Shown here: piece by piece, positions 12,873 to 24,073 of the stretch | How positions within the stretch are numbered: position 1 is the first letter of the stretch | Layout of the letters: each line of letters opens with the position of its first letter | DNA from: Stachybotrys elegans | Lineage: Eukaryota > Ascomycota > Sordariomycetes > Hypocreales > Stachybotryaceae | Length of the DNA: 64,000 bases | Direction of reading: 5' to 3' | Assembly (NCBI GenBank): GCA_020746835.1 | Contig: JAGPNK010000014.1 | Span: forward strand, 248,001 to 312,000 | Notes under the pieces: model-generated | Databases searched by the model: none | Seen by the model: the letters and a program-made list of their open reading frames with translations, nothing else | What the model was told of the DNA's origin: nothing | Made by a program: the position numbers and the translations under genes

Positions 12873-12952
12873 GGCACTAGGCACCAATCCTACTGGTTAT
12901 TTGCTCTTTACTGCTTCCACCTCAGATTGTACATTATTTCCATCATCATAGT
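12873..12952 (+). repeat. Dispersed repeat family 2, copy 1
   Basis: About 80 bases beginning GGCACTAGGCACCA and continuing through TTATTTGCTCT and TACTGCTT match 41611-41690 in the same orientation, with small indels and many substitutions. The element's nature is unknown; both copies lie in gene-free, AT-rich sequence. Confidence 0.65.
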
Positions 12953-13448
12953 ATTCTGCAAGTCCTAGGTGCAGGGGACGACAGGTGGAAATAGGGAGCT
13001 TACCCTAATAGGGATCATGGAAATAACTATCCCGAGACTGCCAGCAAGGGTCAGGACTCCCGCTGGTGTCAAGACCTCTGAGTGCTAGCTATAAATGAAG
13101 TTCAAAACTAAGCTTAGTTGACAACCCTGGCAATGTTATCTCCCAGCAGCCATGATTCTGACCTTTGTGCTGAGTAACTATGGCGGTTGCCTTTACCGAT
13201 CGCCAGGGCTTCTCTTCAACAGTCTTGTCTAATTGGGCGCGAATTTCGTACACCTTCCAGTCTCGTTCAAAGAAAATAGCCAAGAAGGTTCTGTGTGATG
13301 CCAAAGTAAAGATAGGAGGTACGTGGTAGGAGATTGAGCATTCTATATGGGTTGTCTCAGTGCCTCCCTGCTCACAGGACCAGAGGCTTCGGAAGAAATT
13401 GTACAACATATTTTTGGTCAGTCAATCGCATTTAGATATGTTAATCTC

Positions 13449-13570
13449 ATGCAGATTTTCTTGCCAAGTGTTATTTATTGATTTTTTATCGTCTTTATCG
13501 TTCGAGGGAGCCTCCTTGAAGTCACTGGTCTATATCCTATTAGAGCACATGAACAGGAAATCTTATATAG
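13449..13570 (-). repeat. Dispersed repeat family 1, copy B (RIP-like decay)
   Basis: This copy aligns along its length with copy E at 43951-44074. Over the last 45 or so bases nearly all differences are C to T or G to A (for example GGTCTGTATCCC in E against GGTCTATATCCT here). This one-sided transition pattern is what repeat-induced point mutation leaves in fungal repeats. The copy has no coding potential left. Confidence 0.8.
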
Positions 13571-14495
13571 CCTCATGCAATTCGCTCTTTTGTCAGGACG
13601 TACTACCATGGAATTGATTCAAGGCTTAGTCCAACGGCTGACTGTTTCTACTGTAGATAGGCAAGTCCAAATTTCCACTAAACGTTTGACAGTCCTGCTC
13701 CGCAACCTTTCTACCGAAATTGACAGTTTCACCGTCGTACTCAGTAACCTCAATACAGTGCTTTCCGAAGTTGAGGAAGTCGACGAGTGCATCAGGGCGA
13801 GGTAGACGAGAATTCGGTCGTCATCGATTCGGGTGGTAATGACATTACAACCATGGAGGGAAAACTAGCGAATGAAGGCTCTGGGTTGGCAGAAGAGTTT
13901 GAAACAAACCGCGAGGGTTACAAAGTAGAGAGTCAGAATACTGAATACCTGTCAATTACCGCCAGAGAAAGGCAATAGGATACAGGAAGGTAATCAAGGA
14001 TCTCGAGGTGCAGCTTGATACTCCCTAGTCCAAGATGCTTCACATCTACCCTTGAAGGTTGAACTGCTAGATCAAGTATCTCTTGATGAAGTTACGACCA
14101 CAGCAGCATCCTCAGTCGAAGCCATCATGAATCTAAAGTTTTGCACCAGTAGCGCCGTACGCTATCCTGACCTCAGCGCCTCGATCTCGCTAGCATATAT
14201 AAAAACGCGTAAACTAGAGATAGATCGATGAATGGTGCCTACGTACTTGGAATCTTATAACCGTGAGCCCCTTTACTGTACACATATTCTTTTGCTGCCA
14301 TCTTATTCATATCCGGCTCTGGCCACCGGGTCAAGTCAGTCGCAGTCTGACGGCCTCTTTATTCCCTGACGCTGTTCTAGTCATATACGTAACATGGTAA
14401 CCATCACTATTAATCTGGAACACTAACCCTTTCTGTTACTTTGTTTCTCTCTGCACGCATGTGCTCTATAATGCTGGTAAATATCCTACATCTTA

Positions 14496-15985
14496 TTAAT
14501 GCCCTATATCACTACTTTGGGTGTTGCCACCTGGGCCTTCTCTGCGTACTGCAGGTCCTGAGATCTTGTCGCCCTGCTCTACATCCACTTCAGCTGATCC
14601 TCGAACCCGAGGCTCGGCTTCACAGCTATCCATGGATCCCCCAGTGGTGGGCTGCTTCATGTCTTGGAGGTTGAACCCTCGGATGATCTGCTCCTCGCTT
14701 TCCGAGAACCCGGCGGTAGGCATGATGCTGCCTCTGGGCTGGTTTCGGGCATGCCAGCTCTTGCGCCCTTGGGCCCCGCTGCCTACGGTGAGGTTGCCCA
14801 TGTGCGCCGACTGTGTGCGTCTGTTTGATGAAGAGCGGCCCGTGCCAAGATGTGTGCCAACCACGGGGCCGAGCCATGCCTTCAGGAGGGCAAACACGAG
14901 GGGTAGATTGGTGGTGATGATGGCGACAAACGTCTCTCGTACACCCCAAGCACCAGCAGTGAGCGATCCATCGATGGGGTCCTGACAAGTAGTTAGAATG
15001 TGTATCATGTGTAGTGCCTGAGCGGCAACTGGAGACAAGGACTCACAGTGAAGATGAGGACGGATCGCAGCGTTGCGCAGATGACGACGAATATGCCGCC
15101 GCTAAAGAGGAATATGAGGCCGCCCTTCTTCCACCTCTCTATCCTCGCGCCCCAGAGCATCGGGAGCGGGATGGAGAGTAAGTATAGGTCGGTGGACACG
15201 TTGAACGCATACCAGACCCATACCATGCTATTTGATATGGCCGGTTGACAGAGGTCTAACAAGATTAAATTGTCAGGACACGAACGAAACAGAGGCGATG
15301 CCTTCGAGACTTACTCCCTGGATCGGGGGAGATCTGCCAGTACCGGTGAAACGGCCGACAGGAGAGGAAGAGCGACATGAAGCCCGCAATCCATGTCGCT
15401 GCGACATAGGTGATGCCGATTCGAATGCGCAGGCGATAGCTGTGCCCGAGGCCTTCCTTGAATGCATGTCAGTATGCGCCGCCCACCCATCGCAAGCTTG
15501 TCCAGAGGCGAAACCGCTTACCGTCAATCGCATGTAAAAGAAGAGCCACGCTGCTTTTAGACCCCAAAGCCCGACGGAGTATATCGACCAGCCGCATATG
15601 TGGTACACCGAGCCTCTGACTCGCTGCCGGTACTCTTCGCCGTCGACGTCCAATGCCGCTCGATATTCGTCCGACATGCCGTGGTTGGCGAGGCCGTGTG
15701 CGTCTGTCCCGAGCATGTAGGCGAGGCCGCCCTCGATGCCGAAGCATATCTATCCGCAGCTTGTTAGTCCAAAAAGTCACACCCCGCGGCCGTGGATTGC
15801 GTGCGGTAGCTCACCAAGCTCAGCCAGACGAGGTAGTCGTCGGCCTGGAGACTCTTGAGGCCAACACTCCTGATGCGCGACACGGTGCGCAGAACTGTCA
15901 CGACCGTGACGATGCCGAGCAGCGTCCATGTCTCGATGACGAGCTGGCGCCCCTGCTCAGCGTCGGGAGGAGGTGGAGGTTCCAT
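14496..15985 (-). CDS. Rhodopsin-domain (PTH11-related) seven-helix membrane protein
   Basis: The five-exon minus-strand model is 15815-15985, 15522-15749, 15315-15456, 15047-15255, 14496-14981, giving 411 residues with every junction in frame. Hydrophobic helices occur through residues 15-300: a first helix around LLGIVTVVTVL, the LQADDYLVW motif after helix 1, GLWGLKAAWLFFYMRLT, the FHRYWQ loop, SMVWVWYAFNVSTDLYLLSIPLPMLW and GGIFVVICATLRSVLIF. This order is characteristic of the fungal rhodopsin-like integral membrane family related to PTH11. The remaining 120 or so residues form a polar cytoplasmic tail rich in Ser and Gly. Members are thought to be plasma-membrane sensors, but the ligand here is unknown. 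It does not lie next to an obvious partner. Confidence 0.85.
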
Positions 15986-17409
15986 GACGACAGTATTGAC
16001 ATGCCTAAAAAATCACAACCGATGGGAAAAGAGAGAGAGGAGAATGCGAGATTATGAAAAGAGTATATCTGGTCCAGTGCTGCGCCAAGTATTAATTTAG
16101 CAGGAATGTTGCCGTGCGGGAATGCCGATGCGATCAGCAAAAGGCTCTATAACGTGCTATTCTCTGCAGAAAACAATCTCCTTCCAGGGGTGATGCGGAC
16201 ATGGGCCGCGATCCTCCCTCCCGCCCCCTCGATCAGCAATCCCAACCAACCATCTCTCGAGGCGGGAGACAAGGGGGAGGCAGCGGGGAGGTGAGACGCT
16301 TAGCCTACGCCAGGACGGGACCGATGGGAGGCCGGCCCAGCGCAAAGAGAGTGAAAGCCAGTATCGTAGCGTCATGTCAGCTTGCCATTGCCGTTGGCAA
16401 TCCAGCAAGTCAACGGCCCACCACAGTCAGGGGTTGTGGAACGGCCCATGGAGCATTCGTGGGCTGCCAATCCCTCAAACCCCCCTTTTGAGGAGAATGA
16501 GCGACGCTGTCGGCGCCTTTCTGGACGAGGATCTCTGCATTCAGAGCAGCAACCCTGGAAGAGGAGGCAACCCCGCGCCTTGGGCGGCATGGGCCTTATC
16601 TACATTAAGACAGGCCCTGTCCATGGATGCACACATGCCGAAGTGAGTCGCGAACTGGATCTGAGGCGGAATACAGATACAATTGTTCGCCAGGTAAGCC
16701 AACCTCCGTCACAAAAGGCGCGCAACGCAATAATGCAGTCTGACACACGAATGTAACAGGTAATGCTTCTATATTGGCATTGCGCCTCAATATCCTAGTT
16801 ATTGCAACGTCTTGCTGCAAGGCGGCAGCCTTACAGCTGCAGGCCTGTGGCAAGGCGCCGTTATCCCTTTTTCGCCCATCGAATGTTACCTTTTGAAGGC
16901 ATCATGCTCCCTTTGAGAGATGATACTGTAGCCTTGGCGGCCGCTCCTGGTTGCACTGTTCCCTCCACTGGCCAGGACGGGGCGGATCTGCAGATAGGAG
17001 CCGAACAGCCTCTTCAACGAAACGTGGACGAACACAATTTGTAACAAGACACGACGCATTGGGGGAAACTTAGTAATATATGGATCGAAGAATATCCTCG
17101 TCAATTACGTTGTACAGTGCACGGACAGCCAAGGGCTTAATAGACAAGGACAGGGGCATCGATCGGGGTAATGTCCAGATAGCGGATGGAGCAGACCAAA
17201 GATAGCATTGGAGCCGAGATGCCCCAGGGCTTTTACGCCCGTAGGATAGCGGAGCAGATCCTTCAGTGGTTCAACTGAAGAACCATGGTATTTCCTCGAA
17301 AACTACCCAAGCGATGCCGTTACTGTCTCCCGCTCCGCACAGCTTATTTAAAGAACAAAATAATTGCCCCGTATTCTCCTCTCAAAATAAAGAGAGCTCT
17401 CACCGTGGC
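15986..17409. other. Intergenic region, 1.4 kb
   Basis: This stretch contains the upstream region of the membrane-protein gene and the downstream region of the galactose oxidase gene. A proline- and glycine-rich composition around 16200-16600 opens several short frames, but none has a convincing start, domain or splice pattern. Confidence 0.5.
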
Positions 17410-19386
17410 CTATCCAAGCACAATCCGGATCGTCGTCGCAATACTCGGCACCCCCGCCTCGTTCAGCGCGAAGAGCATCCAGGGCCCGGGAATCAGGATC
17501 CCAGCGTCGGCGGGGAGCGTCGCCGTGTACGTCAGCCCAGACGCCGTCGTCCTCAGCACGACGCGGCGCTGGTCCGTATTGACCGTGTGCGTCGTGGCGC
17601 CGTAGCGAATCAGCGAGAACCTCGCCGCCACGTCCGTCGTGATCCGGATCGTCGCGCCGGGCCTCAGCGCCGTGCCGGACACGGACACGATCCGCGGGCG
17701 CGCCGCCTCGCCGCCCGAGGACGTGAGCAGGTACGGGGGCGTCCAGATCTGCGCGTCCGGGTGGTTCCATATGCATCCCCTCCCGCAGAGGCCGCCGCCC
17801 GCCGAGATGACGCGCGCGTCGGGCAGCAGCAGCGCTACGCTGTGGTAGTTGCGCGGTATGCTCAGCGGCGCGACGACGGTCCATCGTCGCGCAATGTGGT
17901 CAAACAGCTCGCACGGCATCGACGAGTTGGAGTCTTGGAAGCTCCGCGCGAAGAACTGCCCGCCGATAATAACAACATTTCCGTTGGGGAGGATGACGCT
18001 ATTATGGTAGGTTCGCGCATGGCTCATATCCGGGATCCGCGTGACCGAGGGAACCTGGTTCTCTATGCCCAGCTGGATGACGTGCGCGTTTCTGGTGCTC
18101 GGTGCGCTAGAGTAGCGCGTGCAGCCTCCCGTCGTGAGGATCAGCCCTTGCTCTGCGTCGTACAAGGCCGCGGTGCCGGACATGGAGTCGGTATCGGTGC
18201 CTCGCATGCCGCCTTCCCTCCAGGACCCTCTACCGGTCACGTTGAACCACGTCATGCGCGTGCTGGGCCCGGCGTTGAAGATGAGATTTCTCCTCCAGGG
18301 GAAAAGCCAGGCATGATTATCCGACGAGTAGGGCCCCCTAGGGTCGTCGGTCTGGATGCGCGCCACGTCGCAGCCGTCGAGCCTTGCCCAAGTGTTTGCC
18401 GTAACGTTGTAAATCTCCCCATGCTTGTTCCCGTTCTCGCCGCTCCAGGAGCCTCCTATGACGAAGATTCTGCCGTCTCCGATAGTGGCAGACGATTGGT
18501 AGCCGCGGCCACGGTTCATGTTGCTCAGCGAAGTCCAGCCGCCAGTCGCGGGGTTGTATACGCTGGTTCTTGGTGCGTCGTTTCCTCCCGTAACGATAAC
18601 CCTTCCCTGCTCATCTATGGAAGTACCGGGACAAAACATGTCGTGTCGGATGTTGGTGACTTCGAAGCTCTGTATATCCCTAGAGGAAAGATCATAAGTC
18701 GCGGTAAAGGTACCTCCTGTGCCTCCAGGGAATTCGTCGGTCCGATAAGCAGACCAGAACACGACGACATGGTCTACTGTGAGCGATGCGGCAGCAGGCA
18801 CAATAGGTAGCTGTATTGTCGGGCCCCATCGTCCTTGTGATGGCGGCACCGGCCTGAAATCAGTCACGTTGACAGCCGGAACCGGAGTGTAGACTTGGAT
18901 CTCTGCGACGCTCACAGCTGGGTTTCCACTCATCTCTCCGAGGGCTGTGAGACGTACATATCTCGCAGGAATTGGGGTAAAGAAGCTGTACTTGAGTGTG
19001 GTATCGGAGAGATAGAATCCCTGGGCCACAAGCGTCCAGAGGCTCCCATCTTCGCTCACATGAAGGACATGCTTCGTTATCACCGCAGTCTGAGTGAGCC
19101 CCGGGCGGGGTAGATGTGAAAAGCCCGTCACAACATGTAGGCGTTGCAAGTCGATCGTGAGCACTGGATCGACAGTTGGTGAGTTGGCCGATAGCCAGTG
19201 GCTGGTGAAGTTGTTGTCAAGTGCCCGTGATGCCTCAAAGCCAGTCTGGAAGCTGTTGGTTGACGCTGTCCATCCGACTCTACTGATCGGCCTTGCCCAT
19301 GGAAACTCTTGGACCTGAGATTGAACAGGCAGGACAAGTAATACGAGACTGAGAAGACTGAGGGTGAAGAGGGAGCAGCCAATCAT
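17410..19386 (-). CDS. Secreted galactose oxidase (AA5, copper radical oxidase) with N-terminal discoidin-like domain
   Basis: A single exon encodes 658 residues, close to the 680-residue precursor of the Fusarium enzyme. A signal peptide occupies about residues 1-23. An F5/8C (discoidin/CBM32-like) carbohydrate-binding domain follows (about 30-170), then Kelch repeats and a C-terminal DUF1929 domain. All key residues align: Cys252 (HDMFCPG) and Tyr296 (RGYQSSA), which form the thioether cofactor; Trp314 (GGSWSG), which stacks on it; and the copper ligands Tyr514-His515 (RNYHS) and His600 (THTVNTDQRR). The enzyme should oxidise primary alcohols such as C6 of galactose to aldehydes outside the cell, producing hydrogen peroxide. 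No other carbohydrate-active gene is adjacent. Galactose against raffinose or alcohol preference cannot be read from these motifs. Confidence 0.93.
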   Translation of the reverse strand: MIGCSLFTLSLLSLVLLVLPVQSQVQEFPWARPISRVGWTASTNSFQTGFEASRALDNNFTSHWLSANSPTVDPVLTIDLQRLHVVTGFSHLPRPGLTQTAVITKHVLHVSEDGSLWTLVAQGFYLSDTTLKYSFFTPIPARYVRLTALGEMSGNPAVSVAEIQVYTPVPAVNVTDFRPVPPSQGRWGPTIQLPIVPAAASLTVDHVVVFWSAYRTDEFPGGTGGTFTATYDLSSRDIQSFEVTNIRHDMFCPGTSIDEQGRVIVTGGNDAPRTSVYNPATGGWTSLSNMNRGRGYQSSATIGDGRIFVIGGSWSGENGNKHGEIYNVTANTWARLDGCDVARIQTDDPRGPYSSDNHAWLFPWRRNLIFNAGPSTRMTWFNVTGRGSWREGGMRGTDTDSMSGTAALYDAEQGLILTTGGCTRYSSAPSTRNAHVIQLGIENQVPSVTRIPDMSHARTYHNSVILPNGNVVIIGGQFFARSFQDSNSSMPCELFDHIARRWTVVAPLSIPRNYHSVALLLPDARVISAGGGLCGRGCIWNHPDAQIWTPPYLLTSSGGEAARPRIVSVSGTALRPGATIRITTDVAARFSLIRYGATTHTVNTDQRRVVLRTTASGLTYTATLPADAGILIPGPWMLFALNEAGVPSIATTIRIVLG

Positions 19387-22330
19387 GATTGGCAGACAAT
19401 CAGTATATGCCTGACAAGATAATAATTGAAGCTTTACTATCCCCCATGGAGCACATGCGCCATACGGACAGTGAGAGACTGGCTGCCTTTATACGTCTTC
19501 AATACCCCAGCCAATGCTACTCTACAATCTATGGGTATTTCGCCGGTACGCAGGGTGCCCTCAGGAAGGTCATATGCAAAGCATCACGATCGTATGTACG
19601 ACCCCTCATTGATGTGAACCTGTACGACAGTGGCAGGGCTCTACTACGGCCTTGCGGTGGTTATGCGCCCGCTTGGCAACGCTTGGCGGCTACCCAGGGT
19701 GGCCTTGACGCTGTCGGTGAAGAGGACGCAGTATAACATCGGACAAACTTGATAGGTGTATTCAACGACGTTGCGCCAGCAGGGGCTGGAAGCCGGGGCT
19801 AATCAGTGTAGACGTGGAAAGTTTCCGTCACTTGACGGTTACAACGGTATGGGTGACCCAATACAGCCAAGCAATGCTGCCCTTTTGGACAGTCTCACGA
19901 CAAACAGCACCGAGCTGCGGCTGAAGTGTGGAGAAGTATCCAGGGTCGACACTCCAATGGGTTGCCTTGCCGAAGACCTTGTCTATGCGGCCATCAATAG
20001 TTTCATGTACTGTCACGATTCACGACAGCCTGATAGGTTGGGATGTTGTGCAGGATTGGGATCCGTCTCGACTGCATGCCCCCAAGGTCGGGGAAAAGGA
20101 CATGTAAGTTACCGTTCAGGGGCTTTATTTCCCCGATGGACAAATACCCTGGTTGTTGGTAGTAGAGGCGCCTTTTGTAGAGGCCCTGGGTCGACGGAGG
20201 GAGGAATTGATGGTGCGCTGGCTTCTTATAATAGAGGATGCTTCGGGCCGGCAAATCCGTCAAGGGTGGGCATCCGTGGTCGTTGGAGGTTGCCTGACTG
20301 CTCATTGAATCCCTTCCGCATTTAGTGAACCATCACACCGTGCAGATTGAGCCCAAGAGTGGAACCTAGCGGCGCGGAGCCAGATCTATCCGGGCCATTG
20401 CTGTGCCGGCCGAGAGTGAAACAGGCGAAGATGGTACTCATTTGCATTGGAGTATGGCAGAGGTTGGATCGCGGCCACTGATGAGTAAGTAGCGTATGGG
20501 CCGGCTTTCTTGAGTGCTACATGATTCGTCCGCCTCTGCACTGGACCGTTGGGCACGGCCAGCCACGCCCTTCTAGACGGGCTCGGGACAGGGACAGGGA
20601 CACTTGGATCGAAGCGAAGATGGCGGCATAATAAGGTTTGCGTGGCGCATAGCCGGCCTGTTTATAATGCGCATGGAGCCCCGGTTCGCTCGTCCATATT
20701 TATTCGTTCGAATGCCCGTACAGCGGCGGTTCGGTGGGATGGGTGAGTACTAATCGCCATGCTCGCATGTGATTATTGGGCTGAAACGCTTTTTCTTCCG
20801 CGGTCTGTAGATGCTCGAAAAACTGATAGTGAAGGCATGCGAGCTCGTGTCACTGACGGGGCATGCGTCAAGCGAGTCGGTAACGGTCGCGGTGCAGCTT
20901 TTTGGATGCGATGGTTGGTTGGGCACTCGTCGAATAACTACAGGCCAAAGCGCGTCGATTATCTTTGTCTTGAGTGGTAGGCTCTGCCTTTCCGTAGAGG
21001 CGGGTGTTGATGCGAGGGCTTGTTCATTTCTGGCTGGCTTCGATCGGGCTGGTGCGGCGATTGCGAAAGGGAAGTGAAGTTGCAGAAATTTATGACCAAG
21101 GCTCCGACTGCTTCTGAAACAGGACCGCCAAGTGGTGGCTGTCTTACCCCACACTTTAGCACGACGGATGGCAGGAACCGCTCGGGGGGTTTACAGGGCG
21201 TAGGCTCTATTTTAGACAGCCGAGACAGCGGAGGTCAACCAAGCCAAGAGGTCCGTCCGTTCGGCTGCCGGATTACATGCTTCGGTCGGACCGAACTTGA
21301 GGGGGGGACTGGGCAGAGGAAGGAATTCGCTGCCCCAGTCATTCAGCCATGGACCTCTATGTATGTCGTGGCCTTGGAGTGGTAGGTGGATGCTATACTG
21401 GTGAAGAGGGCTGATGCCGCCACGTGTTCGGATGCGGCAGAATCGAGGACGCAAAGATGAGTCTGCCGTCCACGCTCTTACATACCGCCAAGTCCTACGG
21501 CTGACATTGCGGGTCGAGGCAAACATCGTGGCACCGAGCAGCTTATTCTTCTCCACTGCTTCAAGATCCTTCGCGTTCCCCAAGACGGCAAGTTCGCCTG
21601 CACAAGCGTATTCCCTCGCCCTGTGCAAATTGGCAGGATCACCATCCCATCCATGTGCGCATCGGGGCCAGCTGATAGCCCTTACTATAAGCAGCATACA
21701 GCGAGGGAATCATGGGATGGGGGATGGGGGATGGGGGTTCACCCGCGTGATGCGGGTAGAGCGGCAGCATTACTGCCCATAAAGGACAGCTTGTTGACGC
21801 TGAGAAACGCCATTTTCTCATAATGGCAAAAGCTGAAGGCAATAGTTTGCAAACGTGGACCACACCATCCAGGCGACGTACGTGATGGACAATTAGCAGA
21901 TGGACATGTTGCCATTTACACAACGACTATGCACGGGTATCGGATATTATCTCGCCAATCTTACCAACTAGAGGCTATGATTTAGACCATAAGACAGGCC
22001 GAGGAGCCTCAAACAACTCTGACCAAGCTCCTTCTTCCGGCCTTCTGTCTGTCTTCTATGCATGTTCGCTCGCGCGCCACCATGTGCCACCCATGTCCTC
22101 CACAATAAGCACTATCGATGCTACACCTGCCCCAGTGGCTACAGCCGGCACCAAACGAGTTAGCGAAGACGCGCCTGTCCCCGTTTGTCGCTGCATATGC
22201 ATGATATAAAACGGCGGGTAGCAGCAATGCAACCCCGAGTCTTGCCAACCACTCAGGTTCCGTCTCCTCGCTGTTCTCGTCGCTCGCAAGCCAAGCAAGC
22301 TCTCGCCCCCCTTACGCCGAAAAATCCGAA
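19387..22330. other. Intergenic region, 2.9 kb, no supported gene
   Basis: Several open frames exceed 100 codons (19756-20325 plus, 20750-21154 minus) but they lack ATG starts at their 5' ends, known domains and plausible splice neighbours. A short GACAGG tandem lies near 20585-20600. I see no RNA gene. The stretch upstream of 22331 serves as the promoter of the secretory lipase gene. Confidence 0.5.
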
Positions 22331-23821
22331 ATGGCACTGCGTTTTGTCCTCGGCGCGCTTCTTGCCGCCGCCGCGCCGCCGCGCCTCGCCCTCGTCGCCG
22401 CCCAGCAGATTCCCGACCTGAGCGGCAGCACCACCTGCGCGCCCGGCTCGTCATGCTACAACCGCACCGTCCAGGGCATCGTCTACGAGACGTCCCAGAG
22501 GGCCCTCCCCGGCTCGCCCTACTACACGGTGCCGCTCAGTTTCTCCGAGGACCTCCCGCCTGGGAGTCTGCTCTCCGTCGAGGTGGCCACGAACCTGAGA
22601 AACTACACCGTGCCCGCCGGCCTGACCATGTCGCGTTTGCTCTACACGTCGACCAACCTCGACGGCAGGGTATTACCGGCCTCGGCATACATCCTCTGGC
22701 CAGCCACTCTCCCATCCGAGCAGCCAGGGAGCAGCAATCCGCCCGCTTTTCCCATGGTCGCCTGGGCGCACGGCACCTCAGGAATCTTTGAGCCGTGCGC
22801 TCCCTCAAACTACAAGGCCCTGCAGTACAACTTCATGGTCCCCTTTGCCCTCGCCCTGCAGGGAATGGTCGTCGTCGCCCCTGATTACGCCGGAATTGGC
22901 GTCGGTGAATACCCCGACGGCGAGCCCATCCCCCACGTCTACGGCGCGTTGCCTGCCCACGCCAATGACGTCGCAAACGCCATTCTCGCCGCCCGAGAAG
23001 CTTTCCCCATTCTCGACCCCAGTCCCTTTGTTACGGCGGGACACTCGCAGGGCGGCGCCATCGCCTGGTCCTTTGCGGAGCGCCAGGCCAGAAGACCCGT
23101 TGCTGGCTACCGCGGCACCCTCGCCTTTGCTGCGGGCACCGACTTTATTGGCACAGTCATTGCTGCCAACGAGGCCCTGGCGCGGGGTGTCACGGATCCG
23201 TGGGTGCGCGCGTCGCTGGGCCTCGTCCAGCATTCCACCATTGCTGGCATCACCGCCATGGTTCCCAGCTTCAACTTCACCGGCATGACCTCCATTGTGC
23301 GCGACCGTTTCTTCAATGTCGCCTCCGTCGCCCGCACTTGCCTTGCTGCCTACAACCTTCTTGTCGCCGATATCCCCTCCGCCCAGCTCAGTGACTCCAG
23401 CTGGACAGATACAAGCGTTGCTCAGGACTTCCGAAAGAGGACTGCTGCTGCTGGCAAGGAGTTTGCTGGCCCTCTGCTGGTGATTGCTGGCGGGGCTGAC
23501 TCGGCGGTTCCAGTTGGCTTCATCGAAAAAGCCGTTGATGCTACCTGTGCCGCCGTGGACAACGCCGACCTCGAGTTTGTGGTGTATGAGGGACAGGACC
23601 ATTTCCCCGTCATCCAGGCCAGCCAGAGCTACTGGATGCAATGGATCAAGGATCGGCTTCACGGCCCCAAGCCATGTCGATCTGCTGAGAGGCCCCGACC
23701 TGCGAGTTGCGTCAAGCGAAACGTGAGCGCGTTCCGTGCCCAATTCAACCAACAATATATTACTCCTAACTGGCTCGTTACGCAGGCACCCCCTTCGGCG
23801 CCATGGCAGTACAGCATATGA
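22331..23821 (+). CDS. Secretory lipase (LIP family, alpha/beta hydrolase)
   Basis: A single exon of 496 residues starts with an ATG followed by a hydrophobic signal peptide (about 1-24). The alpha/beta-hydrolase nucleophile elbow GHSQGG places the catalytic serine at 239; the likely Asp is residue 390 (GGADSAVP) and the His 424 (GQDHFPV). HGTSG around residue 147 is the probable oxyanion-hole region. Several N-glycosylation sequons and paired cysteines fit an extracellular protein. The layout matches the fungal secretory lipase family, related to Candida LIP enzymes, which release fatty acids from triacylglycerols and other esters. The gene is strongly GC-biased at third positions compared with the surrounding non-coding DNA. 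The natural substrate is open; a polyketide or acyl esterase role cannot be excluded. Confidence 0.9.
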   Translation: MALRFVLGALLAAAAPPRLALVAAQQIPDLSGSTTCAPGSSCYNRTVQGIVYETSQRALPGSPYYTVPLSFSEDLPPGSLLSVEVATNLRNYTVPAGLTMSRLLYTSTNLDGRVLPASAYILWPATLPSEQPGSSNPPAFPMVAWAHGTSGIFEPCAPSNYKALQYNFMVPFALALQGMVVVAPDYAGIGVGEYPDGEPIPHVYGALPAHANDVANAILAAREAFPILDPSPFVTAGHSQGGAIAWSFAERQARRPVAGYRGTLAFAAGTDFIGTVIAANEALARGVTDPWVRASLGLVQHSTIAGITAMVPSFNFTGMTSIVRDRFFNVASVARTCLAAYNLLVADIPSAQLSDSSWTDTSVAQDFRKRTAAAGKEFAGPLLVIAGGADSAVPVGFIEKAVDATCAAVDNADLEFVVYEGQDHFPVIQASQSYWMQWIKDRLHGPKPCRSAERPRPASCVKRNVSAFRAQFNQQYITPNWLVTQAPPSAPWQYSI

Positions 23822-24073
23822 TTTGGAACGGTGTGCTTCTGCCGGAAAGGTCTTTAAACAACATGGCAATACCCATTGCCGTAGGCTTCATTTCGCTGTA
23901 CTTATTTGCAGGATATTTGGATACATATGAAGGACACCATTGGCAGCTCAAAAATGGCGGGCTCTTCTATTGTTGGGAATTCATCATGAGTAGCCGATAC
24001 GATAGTAATGATAGGACATATTGTACACAACTCCCTTTGTATCCCAGTCAGGTACTGTATATAAGAATAATGT

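Larger units (their letters stand above)
9766..14495. other. Long gene-poor region with repeat remnants, 4.7 kb
   Basis: Three dispersed repeat copies lie here (11799-11921, 12873-12952, 13449-13570; listed separately), together with simple repeats: tandem TATG near 11053-11070 and CCAT near 11287-11304. Between 13575 and 13978 two overlapping open frames on the plus strand encode helical, acidic peptides that could be a decayed gene, but stops and frame changes follow. GC-richer sequence at 12165-12700 also has no intact frame. The picture is of old, mutated mobile or duplicated sequence. Confidence 0.5.

Noticed and set aside
17266..18810. 514-codon frame antisense to the galactose oxidase
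   Set aside because: Shadow frame in GC-rich coding DNA; Arg-rich, low-complexity peptide with no domain.
19756..20325. 189-codon open frame on the plus strand
   Set aside because: The frame begins at a GTG, not an ATG, and the peptide shows no motif or hydrophobic pattern typical of a real protein.
20750..21154. 134-codon open frame on the minus strand
   Set aside because: It starts at a GTG with overlapping open frames on the other strand; no domain.
22805..23869. 354-codon frame antisense to the secretory lipase
   Set aside because: It mirrors the strong GC third-position bias of the lipase gene; lacks any family motif.
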